64,000 nt of DNA. Origin: Epiperipatus broadwayi (taxonomy: Eukaryota > Onychophora > Udeonychophora > Euonychophora > Peripatidae). The notes under the pieces are model-generated. The model was given only the letters and a program-made list of their open reading frames with translations, was not told the DNA's origin and searched no databases. How positions within the stretch are numbered: position 1 is the stretch's first letter; the number at the start of each line of letters is the position of its first letter. The stretch covers positions 1,366,001-1,430,000 of the forward strand of contig JAQFVV010006199.1 of NCBI GenBank assembly GCA_028023455.1. Direction: 5' to 3'. Shown piece by piece: positions 11,861-23,284 of this stretch. The translations under genes and the position numbers were made by a program.

Positions 11861-14800
11861 ATGAAAAGTTAAAATCACTGCAATCAATGTCAGCGGTCTA
11901 AACTCGACCTCAAAAATATACATAGTAAAACAGTGGATCAAGGACACACAACCACATAACTGCACTACTTGAGACAAAAAATGTATGCAGGATTGCAAAT
12001 TGACCGAACAAGATATTTGAATAAATAGGGTTTTAGTGCATACTCCAGGGACTTATTTTCACCAGAAGTGGGCACTGGGCTTCTTACATCTAATAATTGT
12101 CCATTTACAATATTTAAAAATATCTATATAGACTCAAGTTTGCTGATTACAACCTTCCATTACAACATTATTAAAATCAATATATTTTTTGTATATATGT
12201 CCATCCAAAGTAGCAAAATAGAAACAATCATCACAAAGATTAATGCCATACTAAGTGCTACATCACATCAATTATCATCATCAGTGATTGTAATTTAACA
12301 TATCCAGAGTTTACACAGCAATGGCTTCATAAAATATCTATTCCACTGGTTAGTGGGCAGGTTTTTTGTTGAACACAGCAATATTTACAATACATGCTTC
12401 TCTTCGCTAATAAACTTAAGCTTTTATTCTCCAATTCTTCATCACTTAATAACAATAAAACTCACTCCATCAACATTCTCACAACATTCAGGTCAAATAA
12501 TTATGATCGACCTAGACCAAATTCAAGCATCCACACTCCCACTAGCCAAAACAATAAGTGCTAATCCCAACAGAGATCACTGAATTCTTGTTCTTGGAAA
12601 CATTATGTTACAAAAAATTCATGGAATGAAGTTAGATTCTATACAACAATATCAAATGTACATAAACATACCATCACCATCAAAACTAATAACTTTTGCA
12701 GATCAATAACACAAATGGATAGCGATGATTAAGCCATGGCACCACACATAAAATACATATTTAAACTCACACACACATATATAATAATGTATGTGAAACA
12801 CTTAAAAATTACCTCAAAATTAAAAAAAGCAAAATTTGTCTCACCCAGCCGCACACTTAGACCAGAGAGTATATTAGATGGGCCCTAGGAACCCCCCCCC
12901 CTAGAATTAAACTACCAGTGGCAATACAAACAAGATGGAACCTACACAGGTCACAATATGATTAGACCCTTCTTTTAATGTTTCAGGCAAAGGCTACAAT
13001 CAGAAAAAGACCCCAAAATTTCATCTCATATTTTTGGCATACCGGAAATTAAAAAAAACATTCACCATAGATGACTTTACAGTAAACCTGGCTACACTGC
13101 CTGAAGCAGGTATCCCTGGAATTTCATTATTTGTGTTAAAACACCTGAGCCAATACACGATGATATATCTATGTGACTTGGCCAATCACTTAACACAAAA
13201 GATACAGACAGTAGAAGATACCTACCCTATGGCAATAGTTACCTACAATACAAAAATCACAAACAATTTTCTCTCTTGGAGATTTATGGCCAATATCAAT
13301 CGACCCATTGTCCATAAAAATAATAGAAAAGATCATCAAACTAAAAATTGAACAATACTTATTACCACTAATCTCTAAAGCATGACATGCCAAAAAAGGA
13401 TCATTAACCATACAGGCAGTATTGCTCTTCAAAGCAGTGCTTACATCAGTTAGAGAGAAAAAAATATGGGCCCATAGCAGCCCAACTCAACCTAGAGGCA
13501 GCATTTGACTCGATTAACAGCAATACACTATTAGAGATGCTAAAAAACACCAACATCCCTAGCACGCATCTGTGCCTTATTTCAAATCTGCTTCTGGGTG
13601 ACAGATTTACATATCCCTAAATGGAAGAAACTCACTATCTTTCATTCCAACCCAGTTTATATCACAAGGGTCTCCACTTAGCTCCCTGCTTTTTATATTC
13701 TACATTGATCCTCTCATATAAATGATACAGAAATCATTTAATGCAATTCAAATACCTGGAACAGCACACATAGCTTGTGTTCCATACATGGATGATGTCA
13801 TGGTCTTCCTATCTTAAAAAAAAAAACCAAAACAAATCAATTGCAAAAAATACTCCAGGATTATACAGCACAATATAAACTGAAATTCAACCGAAGAAAG
13901 ACTTCAGCATAGTCACTTTTCACAGGAGACTGGGTTTTCCATTTTATTTGGGAATTACAGGTATAAGATTCAGGCACAAGATAAGCTTAAAGAAGAGGTG
14001 AAGTAAATTACAGACTCCCTCTCAAAAACTTATGTCTGTCTTTTCAAAGGTACAATTAATAAACCAATTAGTAATAACAAAAATAGGTTACTATGTACCA
14101 GTTATATCTTTCTCAAAGATCTTCACCTCAAAGATTAAAACAATATATAATTATCTCCTCTGGTTCAAAAAAACACTAGCGATATCAAATAGGAAAATTA
14201 GTCAGCTGCCTATAAAAAATGGACTTGGTCTGCATAGTGTCGAAATATTTTGCATACAAAAACTAATGAACATGATAATCAACATACTAAAACAATTTCT
14301 GAAACTCAAGCACCTATGACACATTACCCCTACTGACAGACTGCCTCCAGCAGAAGCATATATTTCATCCATCATTTACCAATGTAAAAACACAAGAACA
14401 ATATGAAAACAAATATACACACTAGGAAGTGTACATTCTAATCAATAAAGACATTGATGCTAATGATTGCCCACCAATTTGCCCACCAATGCTAGGAATT
14501 AATAACAAAAGATTAATCAAGGAATATAAAAGATGGGCATTGGAACCCAAGTTTTTTAATTTCATAATAAAAATGAACCTTACCGCCATGCCAACAACTT
14601 ACTTTATTATAAAAGGATGTATATAGACATGGACTCCTTCTGTGGACTATGCCATTGGGCTGAGGAGACAATAGAATACCAATCAACTACTGTGAGGCTC
14701 TGGGCCAAATAAGGCAAATAATGTGCAACACTTATAGAAAACCAAAAACTACAATCAGTCAAATTATTGCTTCATATCAAAATAGATCAGTGTCAAACAT

Positions 14801-14885
14801 CGAGGAAGATATCTTCATTGTATATTCTTTCTGGTGCACAAGGTGCAGTTTTCTAATTGAAGGTGCAGTTTTCTAATTGGAAGAA
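11861..14885 (+). pseudogene. LINE copy 2 ORF2 (endonuclease-reverse transcriptase), decayed
   Basis: KVKITAINVSGLNSTSK at about 11870-11920 is the endonuclease start; WIKDTQPH follows. Reverse transcriptase motifs are clear: AAFDSINSNTLLEML at about 13500-13545 (motif A), QGSPLSSLLFILYIDPL at about 13660-13715 (motif B) and PYMDDVMVFLS at about 13780-13815 (motif C). The segment LPIKNGLGLHSVEIFCIQK at about 14205-14265 is the conserved GLGL region found after the polymerase in the L1/Tx1 group. A C-terminal cysteine-histidine segment (FCGLCHWAEETIEY, about 14637-14680) ends the ORF. Interruptions include stops near 12298, 12583 and 13351. A 20-bp direct repeat (GAAGGTGCAGTTTTCTAATT-like) occurs at about 14840-14880. 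Confidence 0.7.
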
Positions 14886-15281
14886 ATACTTGGTGTCATC
14901 CATTGATGTTCATTAACAAATTAATGCAAATTAAAAACAGACAGAACAATTGCAACACCAGATGTATATGCCACGACTTGGTCATTATTAAAAAAATGGT
15001 CAAGACTGTAGCCAAAAATCCAAAGGAAAAAAAAACTATTAGGAGTTAAATTAACTACATTAAAATAATTTTAAGATAGTAATATGCAAACATAATATCA
15101 AATGATTGTTATACACCAAAAATTTTGTATTCAAAGATATCCAAGCTTGAGGAACTAATTTCATGAAATATGTAACTTTATACAACAATTTATACAGTTT
15201 GAGCAAACAATTACAATGTAGAACTATATCATAACTGAAACACACAGGCTTATTATATACCTGTATTTATATATGTAATAC

Positions 15282-15557
15282 ATAGGGTATATGAGCACAG
15301 ACTTTCACATGACTCACCACTCTCCACACTATCTCATAACACTGATACACTTGAACACACATATGTTGAAAAGATAAATAATCACCAATATACATACATA
15401 TTTCATGCTAAACCAACTGATGATTGCTGGTTTAGCATGAAATATGTATATTGATGATTATTTATCTTTTCAACATATGTGTGTTCAAGTGTATCAGTGT
15501 TATGAGATAGTGTGGAGAGTGGTGGGTCATGTGAAAGTCTGTGCTCATATACCCTAT
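15282..15557. repeat. Near-perfect hairpin (inverted repeat), arms about 130 bp
   Basis: The left arm 15282-15415 is the reverse complement of 15428-15557, with a 12-bp loop. By eye the only differences are a 4-bp CATA length difference and one or a few substitutions. The outer end of each arm reads ATAGGGTATATGAGCAC and the inner end TTTCATGCTAAACCA (left-arm orientation). It lies between the coding end and the tail of LINE copy 2. The 11-mer AATGTAGAACT occurs at both 15215-15225 and 15560-15570 and may mark an insertion. It could be a foldback/MITE-type element or a local inverted duplication. Confidence 0.85.
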
Positions 15558-15629
15558 ATAATGTAGAACTAAGTATGATTGATATAAAACCTTTTTTTTT
15601 TTTGGAAGCAATAAAGTATCTTTTGAAAC

Positions 15630-15695
15630 ATCATCATCATAATAATAATAATAACAACAACAACAACAACGATAATAATAATAATTATTATTATT
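15630..15695. repeat. Trinucleotide microsatellite at a tail-to-tail LINE junction
   Basis: CAT, AAT and AAC repeats run from about 15630 and switch to ATT repeats at about 15683. The left part reads as the tail of the plus-strand LINE copy 2. The right part reads as the AAT tail of the minus-strand LINE that begins next. The result is a small AAT/ATT palindrome. Confidence 0.7.
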
Positions 15696-16518
15696 AAATT
15701 CTTATTTATTACATACATTTCAATACTTTTGTTTTAACAGAAATACACAAGTAAATATTCATACATTATTAATAATTACAAAATAAATATATAATAAACA
15801 AAACATTATTTAATATATTAACATTTTAACAGAAATATACAATAAAGAAAATTACAATATATAATCAAAATATGAAAATATATATATATGTTATCTACAT
15901 TTATAAATACATATTATCTACTGAAAATTCAATTTTTTTTAAACATTATTTGTAATCACAAAAAATATCAATGTTATTGAATTTTTGATTATATAACTTT
16001 TGCAATCTGTTAATAATAGATTTGTTTAAAAAAAATTTTTTTTTATTTTTTATTTTAATATTAAAAGTGTATACTTCCTTTAACAAATGAGAAGGCACTC
16101 TTAATTCAATTTTAGATATACACTCATTAACATCAATTTTTCCATCAATTAAGTTTTTAAAAAATACCATATCTTTCATTTAGTCTTCTTTCAGTTAGGA
16201 TTGTTTTGAGATTTAAATTTTCTCCATTTATTAGCTTAATAAATCTTTTTTCTACATTAGAAATTTTAGATTCAATATAAATAAAATCCAAATTCCATGT
16301 AGAAGAACCATATTGCAACAAAGGTACAACAAGTGAACAGAATAACATGTACTTTATAGAAGGAGATAAATGCCTGCCAAATCTCAAAATACATCCATCC
16401 GTCTATATGCTTTACTTGTAATATATTTTATAAGCTCATTAAAAGAAAAATGATTACAGAATATATTTCCTAGATCAGAAACAACTTCTTTGTATGTAAT
16501 AACAACTTCCTCAATCTT
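15690..16518 (-). mobile_element. CR1/jockey-like LINE, 3' half of the interrupted copy
   Basis: On the minus strand the frame enters at 16518 with KIEEVVITYKEVVSDLG, the region just after the polymerase palm in CR1/jockey ORF2, then NELIKYITSKAYRR. It continues with PLLQYGSSTWNLDFIY and VEKRFIKLIN (16387-16157) and MKDMVFFKNLIDGKIDVNE (16179-15946), the usual C-terminus. Roughly 250 bp of 3' untranslated sequence with an AAT tail follows. The missing 5' part is found at 20308-22370 on the same strand; the protein reading continues from one piece to the other, so this is one element split by an insertion. Confidence 0.85.
16504..16518. repeat. Target-site duplication, left copy
   Basis: The 15-mer AACTTCCTCAATCTT here matches AACTGCCTCAATCTT at 20308-20322 with one difference. 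The two copies lie exactly at the ends of the inserted ORF1-only element, and both are in frame with the interrupted LINE protein (codons for KIEE/KIEA). A duplication of this length is typical of target-primed LINE insertion. Confidence 0.85.
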
Positions 16519-16526
16519 TTTTTTTT

Positions 16527-17560
16527 CTCAAAGCAACTTTATTGTCACTAAAGTATGATCCACCTGTGCAGGGACCACATTCTGTCACCTGCAGCAGTGG
16601 GCCATAGAGGCTACAATGTTACATTAATATTCTGAAACTGGGTGGTGGCTCAAAGCAGCAGAACCACCTTATACAATAGATTAGGTATTACAGGTATATA
16701 AAAAATGCATTCCAAATACAAACATCAAGAGAAAACACAAAAAGAGGAAAAAAGGATAGGAATTATCACAGATCAAATGTTAGTCAATCAAGGGGATGCT
16801 ATGTCCATTTGAGGAGAGTTCATGAAGGACAACCAGCTCTCAGCCCACCTGGCAAGAACTCAATTTAGCGAGAACCCAGACCCATGCCTTGGACAAGGTT
16901 AAGCCACTTCAGCCTCTGCTGTAAGTGGGTTATAATTAATCTGGGTATAATGTAGGTTTAGCATGTCCAGAACACCAACCAAATCAGAGAGGGCCACAAG
17001 AACATTGCCAGATCTCTCTAGACCTGGGTGTGGTGATGATTGCCAATCGATCCCGCTGAAACAAATCCTCCATGGCCATCATCTCTACCCTTGAGACCGA
17101 GAATTCAGGCAAAACCAATGATTAGATTTATGGTCCCACTAGGTCCTCAGGTATGATTCTGCTTTACTGATCCTATTGAGTTCTTCTAATCCAAGTTGAG
17201 TTCTAATTTTGATGCTTAATTAGGGTTCCAATTATAAAATCTAATGGTTTGTATTTAGTGGTTACTTATATTAGCTTTTGCTTGATTAATGGTGGCCATT
17301 TGCCTAGAATGAAACGATTGGAAAACTGAGTTATTTTGGCTTAAAACTGATTTAGTTTCTTGAAAAGGTGTAAAAGGGTAAAACAAGTGGTCATTTATGT
17401 TTTATCATTTATCTTCTTACCAACTCCCATCTTGAATATGTGAATCCTCCCATTCTTGTGGAGCCAGTAGGCAGTGAAATGCACCCGCTCACAACAGGAA
17501 GTGGACTCCTCTGTTATAAAGTTTTGATTATATATTTGTGTTATAAAAATTAGGATTTTT
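16527..17560 (-). other. 3' untranslated region of the ORF1-only element
   Basis: Noncoding sequence of visibly higher GC than the surroundings, between the decayed ORF1 and the poly-A. It contains one copy of a 130-bp direct duplication: 17240-17370 closely matches 17590-17715, sharing GGTTACTTATATTAGC, GGTGGCCATTTGC and TTTTGGCTTAAAACTG. No frame resembling ORF2 is seen on either strand. Confidence 0.6.
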
Positions 17561-17590
17561 GTTATCGATTTTAATATAGTTTTAATGATT

Positions 17591-19732
17591 TTAATGGTTA
17601 CTTATATTAGCTTTTGCTTGATTAATGGTGGCCATTTGCATAGAATAAAATGATTGGTGAATTGGGTTATTTTGGCTTAAAACTGATTTAAAGTTTTTTG
17701 AATAGGTGTAAAAGGTTAAGGAAAGGAGAAAAAGAGTAGGAATTCGGAAATTTTTATGGTGGGCAGGGATGATTTGGGCTGGGAGAGATGTGAGGAGTAC
17801 AGTTCTTTCTTCTCCTGCCAGAATTGCACAATGATTCATTCTTGAAGTCACTTGATGAATCACTGTCTGAGAAAAATTCAGCAGAGGGGGGTGAGAGAGT
17901 GCGAAGGGAGGAGGCCTGGGCTGAAGCCAGAGAATTCTTCGCTGAAATAATTCTTTTTTTCCTTGTGCGTTCTGTATGTCTGAGACTTGCCCTTGGTTCA
18001 GGAAAAAGATCCATTAAGATTTTACTGAGAGAATCAAGGATGGAAATCTGCCTGTCAGAGTTGGTGTCACTATCAGATGGGTTAGGGCATGCACGCTTCT
18101 GGTGTTTCTTGTTAGTGGTGGAAGGGACAGCATTGGTAGACTCAGACAGGATGGTTTCTGAGTTTGAATAAGTGGACATGCCCATCAAGGAAAGAAGGTC
18201 CTGTGGCAGAGCTGTAACTGAGAGTGGTGGGCTGTTGATGAAATCAAAATTTTGTGGCCTAGAGGAAGCTGGAGTCTTACTGGAAGGTAAGATGGTGAAT
18301 GAATGCTGAAAGGTTGAATTGATATGAGGTGGAGGCAAGAGGTTAGTTAAAGGAGGAAGTTCATATCTATTGGAGCTGTGTGGAGCACAGATGTGGTTTA
18401 GGCTCTTTTTTTGGCATGCATTGCATTTTTAGGGCAGTCCCAAGAAAGGTGGTTGCGGTCTTTGCAGGTGAAACATTGTGGCCTCATCCCCTTAATTGAG
18501 ATGATCAAAGGTGCTAGTTCAGCTGCTATTGTTGTGGGAATTCTTTCAGGAGAGAGACCTTTTTTAAGGATGAATTGAAATAAGGCTGTGTTGGTGAAGG
18601 TGCAACCATTGGTGAGAGTATCGCTAAAGTACTCAAATGAGGTAACTTTTCAAATGCCTCAAGATATTTCTGTAGGTGCTGCCTGTCCATCCCTATGTGA
18701 CAGTTTTTGATAAATCCTTTAAGTATGGATGGTCTATTGGTGTCTATTGCAACCAGGAACATATTAAGTAAAAATTTGAATCTGTTTTTGAAGGCTAGTC
18801 TTTGTATTGTGTTGTGAAACTATTGCCATGTATCAGTCATTAGGAAGGGTGAGGATTTTTATGTATATCATCAATTAGATTGTGGAGTTTGATAAGGTCA
18901 TAGAGCAGCTGTGTTGGAAATTTATTGAGTCCACATTGTAAGTCTGTAACTGCCAGAATGACAGAACTATCACTCTGGTAGCAATGAGGTGATTTGAGGA
19001 GAAGCGGTGGAACTGTCAGGTTAAGTTGTTCTGAGATCACCATGTGATTCTCTGGTGTGAGTTGTTTAGTAGGAATGAAGGTTGCTGAGGTAGCTGAATT
19101 TATGATTGTTCGGATTGTCCTCATCAAGGCACTACAAGTTTTGCAGGAGCTCAGCTTGGCATGTTTGTGATGTGGTTATATTGGGATTTTTTGGTGTGAT
19201 GCTGGATGCAGCCTGAGCATAAGAATTAGCAAAGACTTGTTGTGGTGATGGATTTTTAATATGGGATTGCTCTATAGTGTGACTGATATTAGTGGGAGTA
19301 ATGTTGGCAGACTTGGTTGCACTTGTAGATTGAGATGGGGAATTATGAGTAGCATCATCTTTGGAGTAATTATTGTGTGTTAGATTTTTAGAGGATTCAG
19401 AGTTAGCTGAGGTTTCTGTATTAAGCTTAGTTGTAGCAGGCTGATCCCCCCCCCCTTCTATAGTTGAGGAATTTTTAATGTTCCCAGTTTTGCTTGGAGC
19501 AACATTATGATTGGTGAAATTACTTTTTTGGGATTGTTTCTTGCCTTTGATGGGGCAAGCCCCAGCTGTAGGGGAGGAAAATCCAGAGGATCTGGAGATG
19601 GAGATCTTGAAATAGGTCCTGTGCTGATGGTTTTTTTGGAGTTAATTTAGTTAACATTTTTGGAAGTTTTGAAGGTTTTTGTTGTTTTGAATTATGTTTT
19701 TGCACATTTTTGCCGCTAGGGGCGGTGGCCAT
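17591..19732 (-). pseudogene. ORF1 of the HAL1-like element (zinc-knuckle protein), decayed
   Basis: Read on the minus strand, the ATG at 19732 begins MATAPSGKN. Downstream, over frame changes, come NSYAQAAS (near 19200), KFPTQLLYDLIKL (about 18930-18890, counterpart of KFPRELLYEAITA in LINE copy 1) and IKNCHIGMDRQHLQKYLEA (about 18715-18650). A complete CX2CX4HX4C zinc knuckle, PQCFTCKDRNHLSWDCPKN, lies at about 18485-18425. The C-terminal 194-codon stretch (18338-17754) is rich in Ser, Pro, Asn and Arg and includes a run of acidic and Ser residues (SDSSSDFKNES). Its role would be RNA binding and chaperoning, inferred from the family. At least four frame breaks make this copy inactive. The plus-strand open frame at 17824-18171 is a shadow of it. 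Confidence 0.7.
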
Positions 19733-20307
19733 CTTTAAACTGTTTTGAAGAGTTAAAGATTATATAAAGAAAAAATTTTGAAGTGGCTAAGGAATGTGAT
19801 TTTTTAAAAAGAAGTAAATCCACACTGGAGAAATTGCTAATGTTAATTTTAGTTGGCTAATACAGAAATTGGCTAGAATTTTAGGCAGCTTACTACCCCA
19901 GAGGGGGAGGGGTGAGAAAAGAAGATCGTTTTAATGACCTAAATAATTGGAACAGCACATAAAAAAATTTGATAAAAAATATTTTGAGTGATAAGGAGAA
20001 CTGGAGAGGAAATGAAGTTAAGAGTCTAAGAGGGAATAAAACCTTCTATGATGCATAGAACAGTGAAACTACCCATTAAACAGAGGGAAGAAAATGGTTG
20101 TCTATTGTAGATGATCAGATGGTAGATACAGTAAAGTAATGATAAAATACACTAAAATAATTGATTGTTGTGAATGAAAAGGTACACAAACAACAAATAA
20201 TATTCTTTAAAGGGACAAATACATATAAGGAATAACTCTGATAGCAGGAAAACTGACTTTTAAAGTCTTTTCAAGAGAGCTGTGAAGCAAGTGATTTTCT
20301 TTCTAGG

Positions 20308-20322
20308 AACTGCCTCAATCTT
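20308..20322. repeat. Target-site duplication, right copy
   Basis: AACTGCCTCAATCTT, partner of the copy at 16504-16518, with one mismatch. It marks the 5' end of the inserted ORF1-only element. Confidence 0.85.
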
Positions 20323-22370
20323 ATAATGATAAATAGACCTATCTGTTTTATTGGTGTAAGAGATAATATATGTTTTACTTATATTTATTTTTAAATTACA
20401 TTTACACCATTGTTTGAAATAAGCAATATCTTTTTGAAGATCAATATTATCATATGTACTAATCCTTTTAAATAATTTACAATCATCTGCATTGTTAAGT
20501 ATCATACTTTTTTTAATGTTTTGATCAAGATCAGACATCAAAACATTAAAAAGTAAAGGTGTTAATATTCCATCCTGAGGAACCCCAATCTTATTTTTGA
20601 ATTATAGAGTTAATTTTATCTATACAAATGTAAGAACAGCCATTTTCTAAATAATTAATAAACCATGCAATCAAATGAGAATTCTCATTAATTTAAGTTT
20701 ATATATTAGGTGATTATGTGCCACATTATCAAATGCTTGTGACATATCAAAATAAATAACATCAAGTTGCATCTGTTCAGAAAGAGCATGAGCAATATGA
20801 TAAGATATTAACATTAAGTTAGTATCAACAGACTTTCCAGAAACAAAACCATGTTGATAAGTAGGCAAGACCTTCATCATATCTGTAATAATATTATTAT
20901 AAATACATCTTTCATAAATCCTAGCAATTGAAGTTAATACTGAGATGTCTATAATTACCGGTATCAGATCTATCTCTCTTCTTATAAATAGGCACAATCT
21001 TAGAAATTTTAAATATGTCAGGAGCAATTAATTTTTTAACAGACAAATTAATTAAATAATATAATGGAGTTACCAAACAGTCCACACAACCCTTAATAAT
21101 AAAATTAGGAATATTATCATATCCCATAGATGATTTAGATTTAAGTTTGTATATTGCATTAAGCACACCAGTAATTTTAATTTTATCTACATCAATATTC
21201 CCACTACTTTTATTATTTGATTCAACATTAATCATATCACTATCAATAATATTTGAATACATATTTGTGAAATGATTAACTAATTTATTCATAGAATGCT
21301 GTATTAAATTATTTTTGTAACTCTTATTATCAACAATATTTAAATTTATAATATAATTCCAAAACATTTGTGGATTATTTTTTAAAACCTTTTTCAATGT
21401 CATTTAAGTGATTATCATAATCTCTTTTCATAATAATTTTTGTATAAACATGCAATGCACTAAATTTCTTATATAATTTTTTATCATTGACTAATTTATA
21501 TAATTTATGATATTTATGTTTCCTATTTAGTCCCTTACATAATTCTTTAGAGAACCATTTAGGATATTTATAACTATTCTATTGTGAAGATCTAACAGGA
21601 ATATAATGATCCAAACAATTTAGAATTATATCAATAAACTTACTTACAGCTTCATTTGGATCATTTTCTACAAAAATTACACTCCAATCAGTACTCTTCA
21701 AAGCTGTATATAAACCATAGTAATTACCATGTCTATAATCTTTGAACATATTTTTAACAGACTTTATATGCTCATATGATCCATCTATTACAAATTCCAA
21801 AGATGGATAATAAGAATCAGGAGATATAAAAGACTGATCTGCCAAATTACATTTTGAAATATCATTGGTATTAACTAATAGATCAAATATTTTGCCCTCA
21901 TCATTAGTAAACCTTAATTTAATTAATTCAACAAAATTTTTAATTCTAAATAGTTTGTTATTTTTACCAACAGCCTTACATATTACATATTAGATAATCC
22001 GGTTCATTGAAATCACCCACTATAATAATATCATATTTGTATTTTACTAAAATATCTTCAATCTTTGTCAAAAATGTATCCACTTCACTATATAAAAGAG
22101 TAGGTCTAAAATATATAGTACCCAATAATATTTTGTTTTTACTTTTTAGATAAATTTCAATCCAACAGGATTCAGTATTATCATCATTAATAAAAATTTG
22201 AGCATGTTTAATACATTTTTGAACTCCAATCAATGTACCACTATCTCTTGTTTCATTTACATATTTTCTATCACATCTGTATAAACAATATCTATAGTCA
22301 AATATATTTACATTATTAATACTTTCATTTAACCATCTTAAACAACATATGAAATACAACATATGTTAAT
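20308..22370 (-). mobile_element. CR1/jockey-like LINE, 5' part of the interrupted copy (endonuclease + RT)
   Basis: On the minus strand, EEP endonuclease at 22362-21976 includes RWLNES, SGTLIGVQK, CWIEIYLKSK, TIYFRPT and the catalytic VGDFNEPD. Linker at 21845-21579. Reverse transcriptase at 21403-20671 includes KSKSSMGYDNIPNFIIKGC, the ARIYERCIY helix, YQHGFVSGKSVDTNL and motif A YFDMSQAFDNVAHNHLIYK. Motif C is NADDCKLF at about 20490. The reading ends at 20322 with IYHYKIE, inside the 15-bp duplication, and resumes at 16518. The extreme N-terminus of the endonuclease and any ORF1 are missing, so the element was 5'-truncated near 22370. Several stops and frameshifts are present. The domain order is that of the CR1/jockey clades. 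Confidence 0.88.
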
Positions 22371-23284
22371 TTTTTATTATTATTTCTTCAAGTAAATTAG
22401 TAAAATAATAAAATATGTATAAAAATTTAATCATTATTTTGAATCCTATGATAAGCAAAACGCTTCTATTTTTATTTTGGTTTTCCATTATTTATTTGAA
22501 AAGACTAGATGATTTTAATAATTGAATAGTGTAGTTTAGACTTTAGAACATAGTTAATTCCTTTCACGTTATGCCGCTAAAGAAAGTCGAAATGTATATA
22601 AATATACACACATGTTTTGGTTTATTAAGTACGTTAATACTTATAGTTGTTTTTTCATGGCAAACAGCCTGTAAATGCTTAATTATGTTGAAACAAATTG
22701 CCTAAGGGTTTATGTTTATGGAAAAATCTGACAGATAACTTGTTCTAATTGAAGATTTTAAGTGGAAGAGAATTTTACCTGAAGCTATTATGATTCTTGC
22801 TATTTAAATTCCCATAATTTATTTAGTTATTTAATATTTTTTTTTTTATTCTGTCTACTAAAATTACGTCAGCTTCAGTTATTAATTTCTAAAATAGTAA
22901 TAGGTTGATTGTCATTTTATCATTAAAAAGGTTTTCTAATGCAGTGGTATTATATTAATAATTAATTTAAATTTATACAAAGACTGATCTTTATTACGCT
23001 TTTGTGCCGTGGACTATCTCTCTTCATTAAATTTGATAATAGAATTGTATGCTTTTGTTTATAATTGTAGATTTTGAAAGAGATTAAAGATACGGTATAT
23101 ATTTTATGTTTTAATTTGAAACAAAAAATAAAACAAGAACTTCTGTCTGTTTGGTCTAGATTTACAGCATGCTGCTGAATGTGTTGTTTTTGCCATTTCA
23201 ATAGTTGATCTACGGAATCTTTTTGAATGCTGCATTATATAAAGTATTTAGTTCAATAATTAATGTTTAAAAAAGACAGGTTCT
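22371..23284. other. Unassigned AT-rich DNA
   Basis: No recognisable coding or repeat structure. The 79-codon minus-strand frame at 22962-23201 has no motif I recognise. Confidence 0.5.

Larger units (their letters stand above)
10005..15665 (+). mobile_element. L1/Tx1-like LINE, copy 2 (full structure, decayed)
   Basis: A second plus-strand element of the same general type, starting directly after the microsatellite tail of copy 1. Its 3' end, at about 15600-15665, shares with copy 1 the pattern of an AATAAAGT/CATTAAAGT box, then CTTTTGAAACA, then a trinucleotide tail (CAT/AAT/AAC repeats). The two elements are diverged, not identical duplicates: protein motifs correspond but many codons differ. 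The 3' untranslated part carries a large hairpin, listed separately. The group assignment is by protein motifs. Confidence 0.7.
16519..20307 (-). mobile_element. ORF1-only, HAL1-like LINE derivative inserted in another LINE
   Basis: A minus-strand insertion of about 3.8 kb. Its 3' end is a poly-A (poly-T at 16517-16526 on the plus strand) and it is flanked by a 15-bp duplication. From its 5' end it holds about 575 bp of leader, a decayed ORF1 with zinc knuckle (19732 to about 17590) and about 1 kb of 3' sequence. There is no trace of endonuclease or reverse transcriptase. Its ORF1 is homologous to that of the two L1/Tx1-like LINEs at 4.9 and 10.2 kb. It therefore resembles the half-LINE (HAL1) arrangement known from mammalian L1. 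An internal loss of ORF2 in this copy alone is the alternative. It is less AT-rich than its surroundings. Confidence 0.75.
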
